Counted from the first letter of the stretch, positions 35,026-44,342 are shown. The stretch: 64,000 bases of DNA from Tenacibaculum sp. MAR_2010_89 (GCF_900105985.1 NZ_FNUB01000005.1:744001-808000), one strand, 5' to 3'. Made by a program: numbers and translations. Notes: a model not told the origin generated them from the letters alone.

Positions 35026-37470
35026 ATGAAAAAGTTATTACTTTTTATCGTATTTATAGGGCAAGTTACAATAGCTCAGAATTATAATTATCTAGGAACA
35101 TATTCTTCTAATGGAAAACCAGATTATTTGGAAAACCCAGGAGATAATGTTTCGGTAGAGACTTTAGAAATGATAAGTAATTCTTTGCCAGAATCATATC
35201 CAGTTCCAGATTACAATCCACAATATATAACGGCTGGTTATGATACAAGTATTGAGTTAAATGCACAAGCAGACGTATTTGTTACTTTTGTTTCTGAGGG
35301 TGCAGGGTATAGAAATGTATTAGGATTTTATACGTATGATATTAATAACCCTCCTACAACAAAACCAAGTGATGAAGATATCACCATAATTTTTCCTAAT
35401 GTATCTGCATTAGGAAGTGGAGGAGGACTCCAAACTGGAGATAAAGTTAAAATTGGAAGTTTTCCTGCAAATACAGGAATTGGTTGGGTATTGATGGCGA
35501 ATGCATGGAGTTCAACATATCAAACTGTTGGGTACGGACATTGGACGTTATTTTCTGAACCAAGTTTTAATCCAGAGAGTTCACCAAGTTTACAGTACCA
35601 CAATGTTTTACTTTCTGATTCAGATAATGAAAGGATTATTTTAGGGTTTGAAGATATTAGAAGAGACTATAGTAGCTGTGATCAAGATTTTAATGATGCT
35701 ATATTTTATGTAACTGCTTCTCCTTTTTCAGCATTAAAAACAACTAATGTAGCAGATGTTAGTTCGGCTAATAATGTTACATCTTCATATGATGGTGGGC
35801 TTGAGAGTAATGGGAAATTAGCTCAGTTGATTGCAAAAAGAAATCTTGACAGAAGTAAAAACAAAACGTTTAAAAATATTAAAGAATTTCAAAAGCCTTT
35901 TAATAAATTAAAGTTATTAAAAAAAGGATCAAAAACATTAGTAGATTATTTACCAACAACAGGTATGTATGGAAATGAAACTTCAAATGTATCTAGTCCA
36001 ACAGACCTTATAGGGATAACAAATGCTAAAGAAGTGTTTTCGGTAGATTATTATAATGGTAGTGAAAGAGTTTCAGCTGTGTTAGCAACTAGAACAGAGG
36101 GTAAAGTGTATGATCATTCTAAGGCCATTTGTGATCGTTTAAATAATTCTGAAATAGAAGATGTAAGAACAGTAATTACCAGAGAACATAAAATTGTAAG
36201 TTCAAAAATAAAGAGAGCAAATGGTGTTATTGAATATACACTAAGCTTTTCAGTAAAAACTGGTGATGGTGATAATGAATTGCATAGTTATTGGAATATA
36301 GATAAATACCCAGAAGGAGATTATATGAATTTTCAAGTATGGGGGAGCACTTATTCTCAAGTGTTTTCGGTAGCAAATTATATTTTAGATTCTTTTATTG
36401 AAGATAAAACACTGACTAGCAATCCTGAAGAAACAACAATACCAACGGTGTTTGTAAAGTCTGGAAGCTATTCTAATGGAAAAATAACGATTGATATTAT
36501 TAATAAAAGTAAGAGTAAAGAAATAGTTTTTGACGGTAATATATATCCAACTGAAACTTCTAATTCATTTAATATGAATACAGCAATAGAGTTGTCAGGA
36601 GAATGGAATGAAACTTTAACTATAGAAACAGGAGTGTTGTTCGATATTGGTTTTTCTTTAAGTGTGCCAGGAAATGATCAAATAGATGCATTGTATTTAG
36701 CTGATGGGCCATGGGGTTTAGATTATTTAAAAGAATACGCAAGTGTAACTAGATTTGAAGTAACAAATAATGATGTAACTGATGTAGAAGGAATTTATGA
36801 GGTGAATAGAGAGATAGAAGTGGAAGGGAAGGTAAAAGGGAATATGAATATTTTTAGACACCTTTTAGCTGGAGATCAAACATTAGATGTTGCTGAGTAT
36901 GACTATTTATCTTTTACTGTTAATACAAATAAAGATATCGAGATAGTGTTAATGCCAGAAGGTTTGGAAGATTGGAGCTCTAGGTTACGTTATAAAATAA
37001 AAGGAAACTCTAAAGAAACAAAATATGAGATAAATTTTAATGATTTTGTAGATCAGAATGGCGTAAAAGGTGATGTGAAAGATGTTAAAACAATTGTTTT
37101 TTCTGTGATAGGAGATTATATTAATGAGGTTGAATATTCTGTAGGTATTAAAGACGTAGTTTTTAGAAGTGGAGTTGCTTTAGGTGTTCAAGATTTTGCA
37201 GATACAGCATCTAATGATAAGCTTTTAAATTACCCGAATCCATTTAAAAATACCACAATGATTAGGTTAAATAGAGAATCATCTTTTGCAAATATTAAGG
37301 TTTTTGATTTATTAGGTAGAGTGGTTTATTCAGAAAAAGTACAAACATCATTCAGTAATAGAAAGCAAGTAGTGTTTAACGAACCAGGATTTACTTCAGG
37401 AATATATAAATATATGGTAATTGATGATGAAGAAAATAAATATAATGGAACTTTTATAGTAGCTAAATAG
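35026..37470 (+). CDS. DUF4114 exoprotein with T9SS sorting domain
   Basis: 814 residues. Signal peptide MKKLLLFIVFIGQVTIAQ. DUF4114-type region near 85-230: GAGYRNVLGFYTYD, then the calcium-binding-like FEDIRRDYSSCDQDFNDAIFYV. The middle contains KEVFSVDYYNGSERVSAV and a beta-sandwich region. The C-terminal 85 residues are a T9SS type A domain (LLNYPNPFKNTTMIRL, VFDLLGRVVYSEK, GIYKYMVIDDEENKYNGTF). A secreted or surface-attached protein. It lies alone between two tRNA-Gln genes. A TATCTTTG element at 34941-34948 is the probable -7. Confidence 0.85.
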   Translation: MKKLLLFIVFIGQVTIAQNYNYLGTYSSNGKPDYLENPGDNVSVETLEMISNSLPESYPVPDYNPQYITAGYDTSIELNAQADVFVTFVSEGAGYRNVLGFYTYDINNPPTTKPSDEDITIIFPNVSALGSGGGLQTGDKVKIGSFPANTGIGWVLMANAWSSTYQTVGYGHWTLFSEPSFNPESSPSLQYHNVLLSDSDNERIILGFEDIRRDYSSCDQDFNDAIFYVTASPFSALKTTNVADVSSANNVTSSYDGGLESNGKLAQLIAKRNLDRSKNKTFKNIKEFQKPFNKLKLLKKGSKTLVDYLPTTGMYGNETSNVSSPTDLIGITNAKEVFSVDYYNGSERVSAVLATRTEGKVYDHSKAICDRLNNSEIEDVRTVITREHKIVSSKIKRANGVIEYTLSFSVKTGDGDNELHSYWNIDKYPEGDYMNFQVWGSTYSQVFSVANYILDSFIEDKTLTSNPEETTIPTVFVKSGSYSNGKITIDIINKSKSKEIVFDGNIYPTETSNSFNMNTAIELSGEWNETLTIETGVLFDIGFSLSVPGNDQIDALYLADGPWGLDYLKEYASVTRFEVTNNDVTDVEGIYEVNREIEVEGKVKGNMNIFRHLLAGDQTLDVAEYDYLSFTVNTNKDIEIVLMPEGLEDWSSRLRYKIKGNSKETKYEINFNDFVDQNGVKGDVKDVKTIVFSVIGDYINEVEYSVGIKDVVFRSGVALGVQDFADTASNDKLLNYPNPFKNTTMIRLNRESSFANIKVFDLLGRVVYSEKVQTSFSNRKQVVFNEPGFTSGIYKYMVIDDEENKYNGTFIVAK

Positions 37471-37510
37471 TTAAATGAAGCGTTAAAAAAAGTAATTATG
37501 ATTTTTTAAT

Positions 37511-37545
37511 AAAGTTTGTGTTTTTTAATACAAACTTTATTTTTA
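37511..37545 (+). terminator. Terminator of the DUF4114 gene
   Basis: AAAGTTTGT / ACAAACTTT with a 10-nt loop followed by ATTTTT. It runs straight into the -7 box of the next tRNA. Confidence 0.65.
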
Positions 37546-37551
37546 TATTTG
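37544..37551 (+). promoter_or_regulatory. -7 element of tRNA-Gln 2
   Basis: TATATTTG followed by C, identical to that of tRNA-Gln 1, 15 bases before the tRNA. A TTG lies 25 nt upstream inside the preceding terminator, so the -33 element is weak. Confidence 0.45.
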
Positions 37552-37565
37552 CACTCACAAATTAT

Positions 37566-37637
37566 TGGCCTATGGTGTAATTGGCAACACACCGGTTTTT
37601 GGTACCGACATTCAAGGTTCGAGTCCTTGTAGGCCAA
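37566..37637 (+). tRNA. tRNA-Gln (anticodon TTG), second copy
   Basis: Same acceptor stem (TGGCCTA/TAGGCCA), anticodon loop and T arm as the gene at 34787. It differs in the D loop (one extra base) and has CCGGT/ACCGA in the anticodon stem where copy 1 has CTGGT/ACCAA, a compensated change that supports both being functional. Confidence 0.93.
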
Positions 37638-37640
37638 CTT

Positions 37641-37677
37641 AAAAGTCTTAACTATATTTTAGTTAAGACTTTTTTTT
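37641..37677 (+). terminator. Terminator of tRNA-Gln 2
   Basis: A 14-bp perfect stem AAAAGTCTTAACTA / TAGTTAAGACTTTT with a 5-nt loop and a run of T. Confidence 0.88.
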
Positions 37678-37723
37678 GTAACAAGTTTTAAAACGGGTCG
37701 TCTTCTTTTTAAAACCAAATATT

Positions 37724-38203
37724 ATGAAACAATTTTTAACTGCATTTTTTTGCTTATTTTTAGTTAGCATTAATGCACAAGAAGCAAAATTTAAAAGCTT
37801 TTATAAGGCAAATAAAGACAAAACAGCTTTCTCAATAAATTTATCAAGTTCTTTTGCTGGTTCATTTTTTGATGATGAAGATGATGACGAAATTAAAAAT
37901 CTAATTAAAAAGTCAAGTGATTTTAAACTTATGATTTTTGATAAGAATAGAAGCGATGTAGCTAAAGATTTTAAAAGGTTTTCTAGAAGGAATAAATTGA
38001 AAACTTTGATAAGAGCTAAGGATAAAGGAGGGAAAGCAGAAATTCTTTTTATCGAAAGAAACAATTTAGTAAGAGAAATCATTATAAAAGCAAGTGCTGA
38101 TGATGATAAACTTGTTTTGTTGGGGGTTAAAACCAAATTAACAAAAGAAGAGTTAGCTTCAATTATTAGTTCATCAAATAATAAAGATGTTGCTTCCAAA
38201 TAA
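37724..38203 (+). CDS. Small exported protein, possibly DUF4252
   Basis: 159 residues with signal peptide MKQFLTAFFCLFLVSINAQ. The mature protein has an acidic run (FFDDEDDDEIKN) and a layout like DUF4252 proteins: a helix, FKLMIFDKNRSDVAKDFKRF, KLKTLIRAKDKGGKAEILFI and a final LTKEELASIISS. That assignment is tentative. Monocistronic, with a strong bidirectional terminator. Confidence 0.7.
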   Translation: MKQFLTAFFCLFLVSINAQEAKFKSFYKANKDKTAFSINLSSSFAGSFFDDEDDDEIKNLIKKSSDFKLMIFDKNRSDVAKDFKRFSRRNKLKTLIRAKDKGGKAEILFIERNNLVREIIIKASADDDKLVLLGVKTKLTKEELASIISSSNNKDVASK

Positions 38204-38207
38204 AATA

Positions 38208-38238
38208 AAAAAGGCGGAAAAATTATTTCCGCCTTTTT
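38208..38238 (+). terminator. Bidirectional terminator between convergent genes
   Basis: A 13-bp perfect stem AAAAAGGCGGAAA / TTTCCGCCTTTTT with a 5-nt loop. It serves the + strand gene ending at 38203 and the minus-strand gene ending at 38239. Confidence 0.9.
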
Positions 38239-38586
38239 TTATTGAATTGCCTTTTTTAAACTTTCAATAACCTTTTTACTATTTCCTATATAAATTTCAT
38301 TGTTTACGATGAAAACAGGGCGTTTTAAGAAAGTGTATTCATCTAAAATATATTGTTTGTAATCAGTTTCTGTTAATGTTTGATTTTTTAAATCCATTTC
38401 TCTATACAGTTTTGCTCTTTTATTAAATAACGCTTCAAAACTTCCGCTTAAACTATACATTTCTTCTAGTTGTTTTATAGTAATTGGAGTTGATTTAATT
38501 TCTTGTTTTTCAAAACCATCTAAGTTTACTTCTTTTAAAATTCTTCGACAAGTATCACAGGTTTGTAAAAAATAAACTTTCTTCAT
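38239..38586 (-). CDS. ArsC/Spx-family thioredoxin-like protein
   Basis: 115 residues of the ArsC-like family (arsenate reductase, Spx, YffB). It starts MKKVYFLQTCDTCRRILKEV with CxxC at C10 and C13, then the family helices and LKRPVFIVNNEIYIGNSKK near the C-terminus. True arsenate reductases have a conserved arginine triad; I cannot confirm it, so the substrate is left open. Divergent from the DinB-like gene. Confidence 0.82.
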   Translation of the reverse strand: MKKVYFLQTCDTCRRILKEVNLDGFEKQEIKSTPITIKQLEEMYSLSGSFEALFNKRAKLYREMDLKNQTLTETDYKQYILDEYTFLKRPVFIVNNEIYIGNSKKVIESLKKAIQ

Positions 38587-38633
38587 TTTATGTAAATGTT
38601 TAATAATATATTTGAGCTAAAATAAACAGAAAA

Positions 38634-39089
38634 ATGGATACACAATTTGAAGTTCTAAAAAAATCTAGAGAGTTAGTGTTTAATCTTATAGATGGACTAA
38701 CTATTGAGCAGTTACATAAGATTCCAGAAGGGTTTAATAATAATATAGCTTGGAATGTTGCTCATTTGGTAGTAACTCAACAATTGTTACATTATAAATT
38801 ATCTGGATTACAGTGTTTAGTGTCAGATGAATTGATAGATAATTATAGAAAAGGAACTAAGCCATCAGAAACTTTTACTGAAGAAGAGTTAGAAGAGGTG
38901 AAAGAATTGTTGTTGGGATTACCTGATACTTTAAAAGAAGATTTTGAAGCTGGTATTTTTACAGATTATACGTCTTATAAAACAAGTACAGGTTTTGTTT
39001 TAGATTCTTTTAAAACTGCTCTAGCTTTTAATAATATGCATGAAGGAATGCATTTAGGAGTAATTATGGCAATGAGAAAGTTAGTGTAA
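38634..39089 (+). CDS. DinB-like four-helix protein
   Basis: 151 residues of the DinB/YfiT superfamily, four-helix bundles that bind a metal through three histidines. The likely ligands are visible in WNVAHLV (about residue 45) and NMHEGMHLG (about 134 and 138). Relatives include bacillithiol transferases; the activity here is unknown. Ends 12 bases before metB and probably shares its transcript. Confidence 0.82.
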   Translation: MDTQFEVLKKSRELVFNLIDGLTIEQLHKIPEGFNNNIAWNVAHLVVTQQLLHYKLSGLQCLVSDELIDNYRKGTKPSETFTEEELEEVKELLLGLPDTLKEDFEAGIFTDYTSYKTSTGFVLDSFKTALAFNNMHEGMHLGVIMAMRKLV

Positions 39090-39101
39090 ATTTTTAGTAG
39101 T

Positions 39102-40250
39102 ATGAAATTTAATACTAAAGCTATACATGGTGGTCAACAGCATGAAGAAGCAACAGGGTCGGTAATGACCCCGATTTTTCAAACTTCTACATATGCTCAA
39201 TCTAGTCCTGGTGTGCATAAAGGTTACGAGTATTCACGTGCAGCTAATCCTACAAGAACTGCTTTAGAAAATGCATTTGCATCTATAGAGAATGGAACTC
39301 ATGGGTTTGCCTTTTCTTCAGGGTTGTCTGCTATTGATTGTGTACTACGTTTATTAAAACCAGGTGATGAGATTATTACAGGAGATGATTTGTATGGTGG
39401 AACGTATCGAATGTTTACCAGACTGTTTCAAAAATATGATTTAAAGTTTAAATTTGTTGATGTAGGTGAAGTTACTAATGTAGTTGATGAGGTTTCTGAT
39501 GCAACAAAGTTAATTTGGTTAGAAACGCCTACCAATCCATTAATGAAAATAGTTGATGTTGTAGGAGTAACTAATGCTGTAAAAAATAAAAACCCTGATA
39601 TTTTAGTTGCTGTTGATAATACATTTGCAACCCCTTATTTACAACGTCCATTAGATTTAGGAGTAGATATTGTTATGCATTCAGCTACTAAATATCTAGG
39701 AGGTCATTCAGATTTAGTAATGGGAGCTCTAATGGTAAAAGATGAAAAGTTAGCTAAAGAGTTACACTTTATACAATTCGCAGCTGGGGCGATAGCTGGC
39801 CCTATGGATTCCTTTTTAGCATTACGAGGCATAAAAACATTACATTTACGTATGCAACGCCATTGCGAAAATGGAATGGCTGTAGCTAAATTTTTGAAAG
39901 AGCATAACAAAGTAAGTAAGGTATATTACCCAGGTTTAGAAAGTCATCCTAATCATGAAATTGCTAAGAATCAAATGGATGATTTTGGCGGGATGGTTTC
40001 TTTTCGTTTGAAGGATGAAAGTAAAAAAGCAACGTTTAAATTTTTAGAGAGCACTAAGTTATTTACGTTAGCAGAATCTTTAGGAGGAGTAGAGAGTTTA
40101 GTGAATCATCCAACTACAATGACTCATGCTTCAATTCCAGAAGAAGAAAGATTAAAAATAGGAATTACTGAGTCTTTAATTAGATTAAGTGTTGGTGTTG
40201 AAGATATAGATGATCTATTAGATGATTTGTCACAAGCTTTAAAGCAGTAA
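39102..40250 (+). CDS. metB: Cystathionine gamma-synthase (trans-sulfuration PLP enzyme)
   Basis: 382 residues, PLP-dependent, joining activated homoserine and cysteine to cystathionine in methionine synthesis. It shows YEYSRAANPTRTALE, FSSGLSAIDCVLRLL, ETPTNPLMKI, VDNTFATPYLQRPL and the PLP lysine in HSATKYLGGHSD (K197). Cystathionine gamma-lyase has the same fold, so the direction of the pathway cannot be fixed from sequence alone. Followed by a hairpin terminator. Confidence 0.9.
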   Translation: MKFNTKAIHGGQQHEEATGSVMTPIFQTSTYAQSSPGVHKGYEYSRAANPTRTALENAFASIENGTHGFAFSSGLSAIDCVLRLLKPGDEIITGDDLYGGTYRMFTRLFQKYDLKFKFVDVGEVTNVVDEVSDATKLIWLETPTNPLMKIVDVVGVTNAVKNKNPDILVAVDNTFATPYLQRPLDLGVDIVMHSATKYLGGHSDLVMGALMVKDEKLAKELHFIQFAAGAIAGPMDSFLALRGIKTLHLRMQRHCENGMAVAKFLKEHNKVSKVYYPGLESHPNHEIAKNQMDDFGGMVSFRLKDESKKATFKFLESTKLFTLAESLGGVESLVNHPTTMTHASIPEEERLKIGITESLIRLSVGVEDIDDLLDDLSQALKQ

Positions 40251-40313
40251 GAAATATTTTAAATTTACTTTTAAAAGAATCTTTTATAGGTTTTTATCAG
40301 AATTATAAAAAAA

Positions 40314-40340
40314 GAAAAGCACTACAATGTAGTGCTTTTC
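40314..40340 (+). terminator. Terminator of metB
   Basis: A 12-bp stem GAAAAGCACTAC / GTAGTGCTTTTC with a 3-nt loop. Confidence 0.75.
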
Positions 40341-40442
40341 AATTTAATTATCATTGTTGATTAATCCCCCAATTATCAAAATGATTCCCCTTGTATATTA
40401 CACTGCAAATATGAGATTAAAAAATAATTTAATATAGGCTTA

Positions 40443-40480
40443 ATGTATAGTTTGCATATCTTCATGTATAATTTGCATAT
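40443..40480 (+). promoter_or_regulatory. Candidate LytTR operator: 17-bp direct repeat with 21-bp period
   Basis: ATGTATAGTTTGCATAT at 40443-40459 and ATGTATAATTTGCATAT at 40464-40480 differ at one base and are 21 bp apart. The geometry fits a LytTR dimer, and the inner TATAGTTTGC resembles the consensus core (GTT preceded by A/T-rich bases). The gene 107 bases downstream encodes a LytTR regulator, so autoregulation is the simplest reading. Confidence 0.5.
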
Positions 40481-40586
40481 AATTTGTTATGAGATGTATT
40501 ATTTATGATGTGAGGGCACTAAAATGAGGTTTTTTCAATTTTAATTTTAGCTTTTTAAAGGTTACATTTGATACAAATACTATAAT

Positions 40587-41321
40587 ATGATAAGAGCAGT
40601 TATTGTAGATGATGAGCCTAAGGCAATTCAAGGTCTTACCTGGGAATTGTCTAATTTTAATAATGACTTAGAAATTATTAAAACTTTTACTGAGGCTGAT
40701 AAAGCAATTGAATATATCAATTCAAATGTTCTTGATTGTTTATTTTTAGATATTGAAATGCCAACTATGGATGGTTTTCAATTGTTAGAAAAACTAGAGA
40801 GAAAAGATTTTGCGGTTGTAATAACAACTGCTTATAATGAGTATGCTATAAAAGCATTAAAAAACCAAGCAATTGATTACTTGTTAAAGCCTGTTGATTC
40901 TGATGACTTGGAAGAAACATTAAGTCGAATAAAAAATTACTATTCTAAAACTAGTAGTACAAGTAAGTTTGATAAAATATTATCAAGTTTTAATGAGAAG
41001 TTTAATAGACGTAAAATTACAATTAATACCGATGGAAAGCTTGTTTTTTTAGAGGAATCAGAAATTTTGTTTGTTGAATCTGATGGAAACTATTGTTCAA
41101 TACATACAATAAATAATAAAAAAATAGTAATAACTAAAAAATTAAAAGAAGTTAATATCTTGTTGCCTGACGATCATTTTTTTAGAATTCATAATTCTTT
41201 TATTATCAACCTTAATAAGATAAAAGAGTTTTTAAAATCAGATGGCTATGTTATTTTAGAAAACAATCATAAAATACCTGTTTCAAGGCAGAAAAAATCA
41301 GATTTTTTAGACAAATTTTAA
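40587..41321 (+). CDS. LytTR-type response regulator
   Basis: 244 residues. Receiver domain with D8/D9 in VDDEP, phosphorylation site D55 in LDIEMP, TTAYNEYA and KPVD; a LytTR DNA-binding domain (about 140-244; VFLEESEILFVESDGNYCSI, then RIHNSFIINLNKIKEF). Cognate to the histidine kinase gene 6 bases downstream. It may bind the direct repeat upstream. Confidence 0.94.
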   Translation: MIRAVIVDDEPKAIQGLTWELSNFNNDLEIIKTFTEADKAIEYINSNVLDCLFLDIEMPTMDGFQLLEKLERKDFAVVITTAYNEYAIKALKNQAIDYLLKPVDSDDLEETLSRIKNYYSKTSSTSKFDKILSSFNEKFNRRKITINTDGKLVFLEESEILFVESDGNYCSIHTINNKKIVITKKLKEVNILLPDDHFFRIHNSFIINLNKIKEFLKSDGYVILENNHKIPVSRQKKSDFLDKF

Positions 41322-41327
41322 AATTTA

Positions 41328-43250
41328 ATGAAACTCTTTCCCTTATATATTTTCTTTTTTTGTATAAACTTCAGTGGATATTCTCAAGATCAACCTGTTG
41401 AGAGTGAAACTATGATTAAAGCTTTTTTTAAAGAAGACTTTAACGACTATTTTCAAGTACAGCATTATTTTAATAAGACGCAGTTTGGAAAAGGTGAAAT
41501 AGATTTCCTATTAGAAAAAAGTAAGGGGAGTAAAAATATTCTAGGAAAAATTTATTCTTATACCTTATTAGGTAGGTATTATAGAAATAAAACAACCTAT
41601 GAAAAAGCAATTGAAAATTATTTAAATGCGCTTAATTTATCAAGAGAGTTTAAAAAGGTAAATGCAGAAATTGTTGTATTAAATCAAATAGGGGTTGTTT
41701 ATCGAAGACAAGATAAAATAAGAAGTGCTTTAAACTATCATCAATTTGCTCTTGAGTTAGTAAATAAAATACCCAATCCTACCAAAGACATAAAAATAAG
41801 TAAAAGTGTATGTGAAAATAGTATTGGTAATATATATTTAAAACTGAAGCAATATAAATTAGCGCTAGAAAAATTTGAAAAAGCAATTGTAACCCAACAA
41901 GAGTTACAAGATAAAAGAGGACTAGCAATTAATCACCAAAATATTGGATTTGCATACCAAAATTTAGAAAAATTAGACAGTGCATTGGTTAATTATAATA
42001 AGTCGTTACAATACAATTTAGAAAATAAATCTAGAATAGGTAAGGTTATATGTCATAATAGTATTAGTAATGTTTTAATTTTAAAAGGTGAATATAAAAA
42101 GGCTTTAAAATATATTGAAGAAGTAAAAGTTTTATCTGAACAAATAGGAAACAAATTTTACATATCTAGAATTTACAACACTCTTGGTTATTGTCAAATA
42201 AAATTAGGGAAACTTGATGAAGGTAAAAATAATGTAAACAAGTCTTTAAGTATTTCGTTAAAGCATGGTATTCCTACTAATACAAATAAATCATATGAAT
42301 ATTTATCAGAAATTTATAGGTTAAAGAGAGATTTTGAGAAAGCGTATGTTTTTTATAAAAAATCTATTGTAGGAACTCATAAAACATTTAATGATAGGAA
42401 TATTCTTTATGTGAATAACTTGATTAATAAGTATGATAATGAAGTAAAAAATAATAAAATAAAAAGTTTAGCGAAAGAAAATGAGATTACTAAATTAAAG
42501 CTTACTCGAAATAGAAATATTTTAATAATAGCTTTAGTTTCAATTGCTTTATTTGGTGTTTTACTGTATGCTATCTATGGCCAACGTTTGTTAAGTAATG
42601 ATAAAAAAATACTGGTGCTAGAGCAAGAAGCACTACAAAATCAAATGAATCCTCATTTTGTGTTCAATGCGCTTAATTCGATAAAACTTTATATTATAAA
42701 TAATGAACAGAAAAATGCAGTTTATTACCTGAATAAATTCTCAAAACTAATTAGAAGTATTTTAGAATCATCAAAAACAAAAGAAGTTCCTCTAAGTGAT
42801 GAGTTAAAAACAATGAACCTATATATGAGTATTGAAAATATTAGGTTTTCAAATGAAATTGTTTATCATGAAAATATTGATGAAGGAATAAATTTAGACA
42901 AAGTAAAAGTACCTCCTTTAATTTTACAACCGTTTTTAGAAAACGCAATATGGCATGGTTTGTCTTCAAAAAAAGGAATAAAAAAAGTAAGCTTATCTGT
43001 ACTTAAAGTATCCAATGATTTTATACAAATTGATATATCAGATAATGGGATAGGGAGAGAGGAAGCTTTAAGAATAAAAAAGAACAAATCACTTAAAAGA
43101 AAGTCAATAGGTATTGAGTTAACAAAACAACGGTTGCAAAACTTTACAGATGAGTTTAAGAATTGTTATTCATTAGTTTATACTGATTTAACTGATAAAA
43201 ATAATTCTCCAGCTGGGACAAAAGTATCATTGAAAATACCACTTAGTTAA
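41328..43250 (+). CDS. TPR-containing LytS-type sensor histidine kinase
   Basis: 640 residues. Signal peptide (LYIFFFCINFSGYSQ), about six tetratricopeptide repeats over residues 70-360 (for example YEKAIENYLNALNLSREFKK and YKLALEKFEKAIVTQQELQD), one membrane helix (about 397-417), then a LytS-type kinase domain with the phosphoacceptor histidine in NQMNPHFVFNALNSI (about residue 443) and an ATPase domain with PLILQPFLENAIWHG and DNGIG. The TPRs lie in the periplasm and probably sense a protein or peptide. Converges on dinB, with a 4-base overlap. Confidence 0.92.
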   Translation: MKLFPLYIFFFCINFSGYSQDQPVESETMIKAFFKEDFNDYFQVQHYFNKTQFGKGEIDFLLEKSKGSKNILGKIYSYTLLGRYYRNKTTYEKAIENYLNALNLSREFKKVNAEIVVLNQIGVVYRRQDKIRSALNYHQFALELVNKIPNPTKDIKISKSVCENSIGNIYLKLKQYKLALEKFEKAIVTQQELQDKRGLAINHQNIGFAYQNLEKLDSALVNYNKSLQYNLENKSRIGKVICHNSISNVLILKGEYKKALKYIEEVKVLSEQIGNKFYISRIYNTLGYCQIKLGKLDEGKNNVNKSLSISLKHGIPTNTNKSYEYLSEIYRLKRDFEKAYVFYKKSIVGTHKTFNDRNILYVNNLINKYDNEVKNNKIKSLAKENEITKLKLTRNRNILIIALVSIALFGVLLYAIYGQRLLSNDKKILVLEQEALQNQMNPHFVFNALNSIKLYIINNEQKNAVYYLNKFSKLIRSILESSKTKEVPLSDELKTMNLYMSIENIRFSNEIVYHENIDEGINLDKVKVPPLILQPFLENAIWHGLSSKKGIKKVSLSVLKVSNDFIQIDISDNGIGREEALRIKKNKSLKRKSIGIELTKQRLQNFTDEFKNCYSLVYTDLTDKNNSPAGTKVSLKIPLS

Positions 43251-44287
43251 AAATCAAAAGATAACTGTATCCAAACTGGATCTTTTTTATCAGTATCTAA
43301 GTTACTAAATGATATACCTAACAGCCTAACAGATTCTTTTAATTCCTCTTGATATAAGAGCTCTTTAATAATAGGCATAAAGTCTTTTTTTAAATGAATA
43401 TACTCAGAAACAGTTTTACTTCTTGTTTGTTGAGTAAAATTACTATATTTAATTTTTAAGGTTAATGTTTTTCCTTTGGTTTTAGAATGAAGCATTCTTT
43501 TTTCTAACTCTTCTGCTATTGCATCAAGCCGTTCTATCATGTATATTTCTGAAGAAATATTTTCATTAAAAGTTCTTTCAGCAGCTATAGATTTACGAAT
43601 TCTGTTAGGTTTTACTTTGCTGTTCTGCATACCTCTTACTATGTTATAGTAGTGTAAGCCAGATTTCCCAAAAAGTTTAATGAGTTCTTCTAAGTTTTTT
43701 CTCTTTAAATCTAAACCAGTAAATATCCCTAAGTTATGCATCTTAGCTGCGGTTACCTTTCCAACGCCATAAAACTTATTTACAGGGAGTTTTTCTAAGA
43801 AGTCAATAACTTCATTAGGTTTAATTGTTTTTTGTCCGTTAGGCTTGTTAATATCAGAAGCTACTTTGGCTATAAATTTATTAATAGAAATACCTGCAGA
43901 AGCACGTAATTCTAATTCTTCCCAGATACGTTGACGAATTTCTTGTGCAATTAAACTAGCTGACGAAATACCTTTTTTATTTTCAGTGACATCTAAATAG
44001 GCCTCATCTAAAGATAAAGGCTCAACCAAATCAGTATAGTCATAAAAAATAGCTCTTATTTTCGATGATATTTCTTTGTAACGACTATATCTTGGTTTTA
44101 CAAAAATTAAATGCGGACATTTTTGTTTTGCTAAAGCGCCACTCATTGCTGATCGTACGCCAAATACTCTGGCTTCATAACTAGCAGCAGATACAACACC
44201 TCTAATTTCATTACCTCCAACAGCAACAGGTTTACCCAGTAAATCGGGATTGTCAAGCTGCTCTACAGAAGCATAAAATGCATCCAT
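43247..44287 (-). CDS. dinB: DNA polymerase IV (Y family); N-terminus longer than the first ATG
   Basis: 346 residues from the first ATG (MDAFYASVEQ), an error-prone translesion polymerase. Motifs: YEARVFGVRSAMSG, the acidic pair in PLSLDEAYLDVT, helix-hairpin-helix LPVNKFYGVGKVTA and a little-finger domain. The conserved start of the family, KKIIHVDMDAFYAS, is encoded in frame from 44308, including the catalytic aspartate of HVD, but no ATG, GTG or TTG is in frame between the stop at 44381-44383 and 44287. A start at ATT (44299), ATA (44302) or further up must be used if the enzyme is active, or the upstream sequence has a small error. Confidence 0.9.
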   Translation of the reverse strand: MDAFYASVEQLDNPDLLGKPVAVGGNEIRGVVSAASYEARVFGVRSAMSGALAKQKCPHLIFVKPRYSRYKEISSKIRAIFYDYTDLVEPLSLDEAYLDVTENKKGISSASLIAQEIRQRIWEELELRASAGISINKFIAKVASDINKPNGQKTIKPNEVIDFLEKLPVNKFYGVGKVTAAKMHNLGIFTGLDLKRKNLEELIKLFGKSGLHYYNIVRGMQNSKVKPNRIRKSIAAERTFNENISSEIYMIERLDAIAEELEKRMLHSKTKGKTLTLKIKYSNFTQQTRSKTVSEYIHLKKDFMPIIKELLYQEELKESVRLLGISFSNLDTDKKDPVWIQLSFDF

Positions 44288-44342
44288 ATCAACATGAATT
44301 ATTTTTTTATATGGAGGTTGTAAGTCTATACAGTAAAAATAT

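Larger units (their letters stand above)
40251..40586 (+). other. 336-base intergenic region between metB and the LytTR regulator
   Basis: It holds a terminator for metB (GAAAAGCACTAC / GTAGTGCTTTTC, 40314-40340) and, 107-144 bases before the next start codon, a direct repeat described separately. No ORF is supported here. Confidence 0.7.

Noticed and set aside
38634..39089. Reading the DinB-like protein as DNA polymerase IV because of the shared name
   Set aside because: It is the four-helix DinB/YfiT superfamily; the real Pol IV (dinB) is at 43247-44287.
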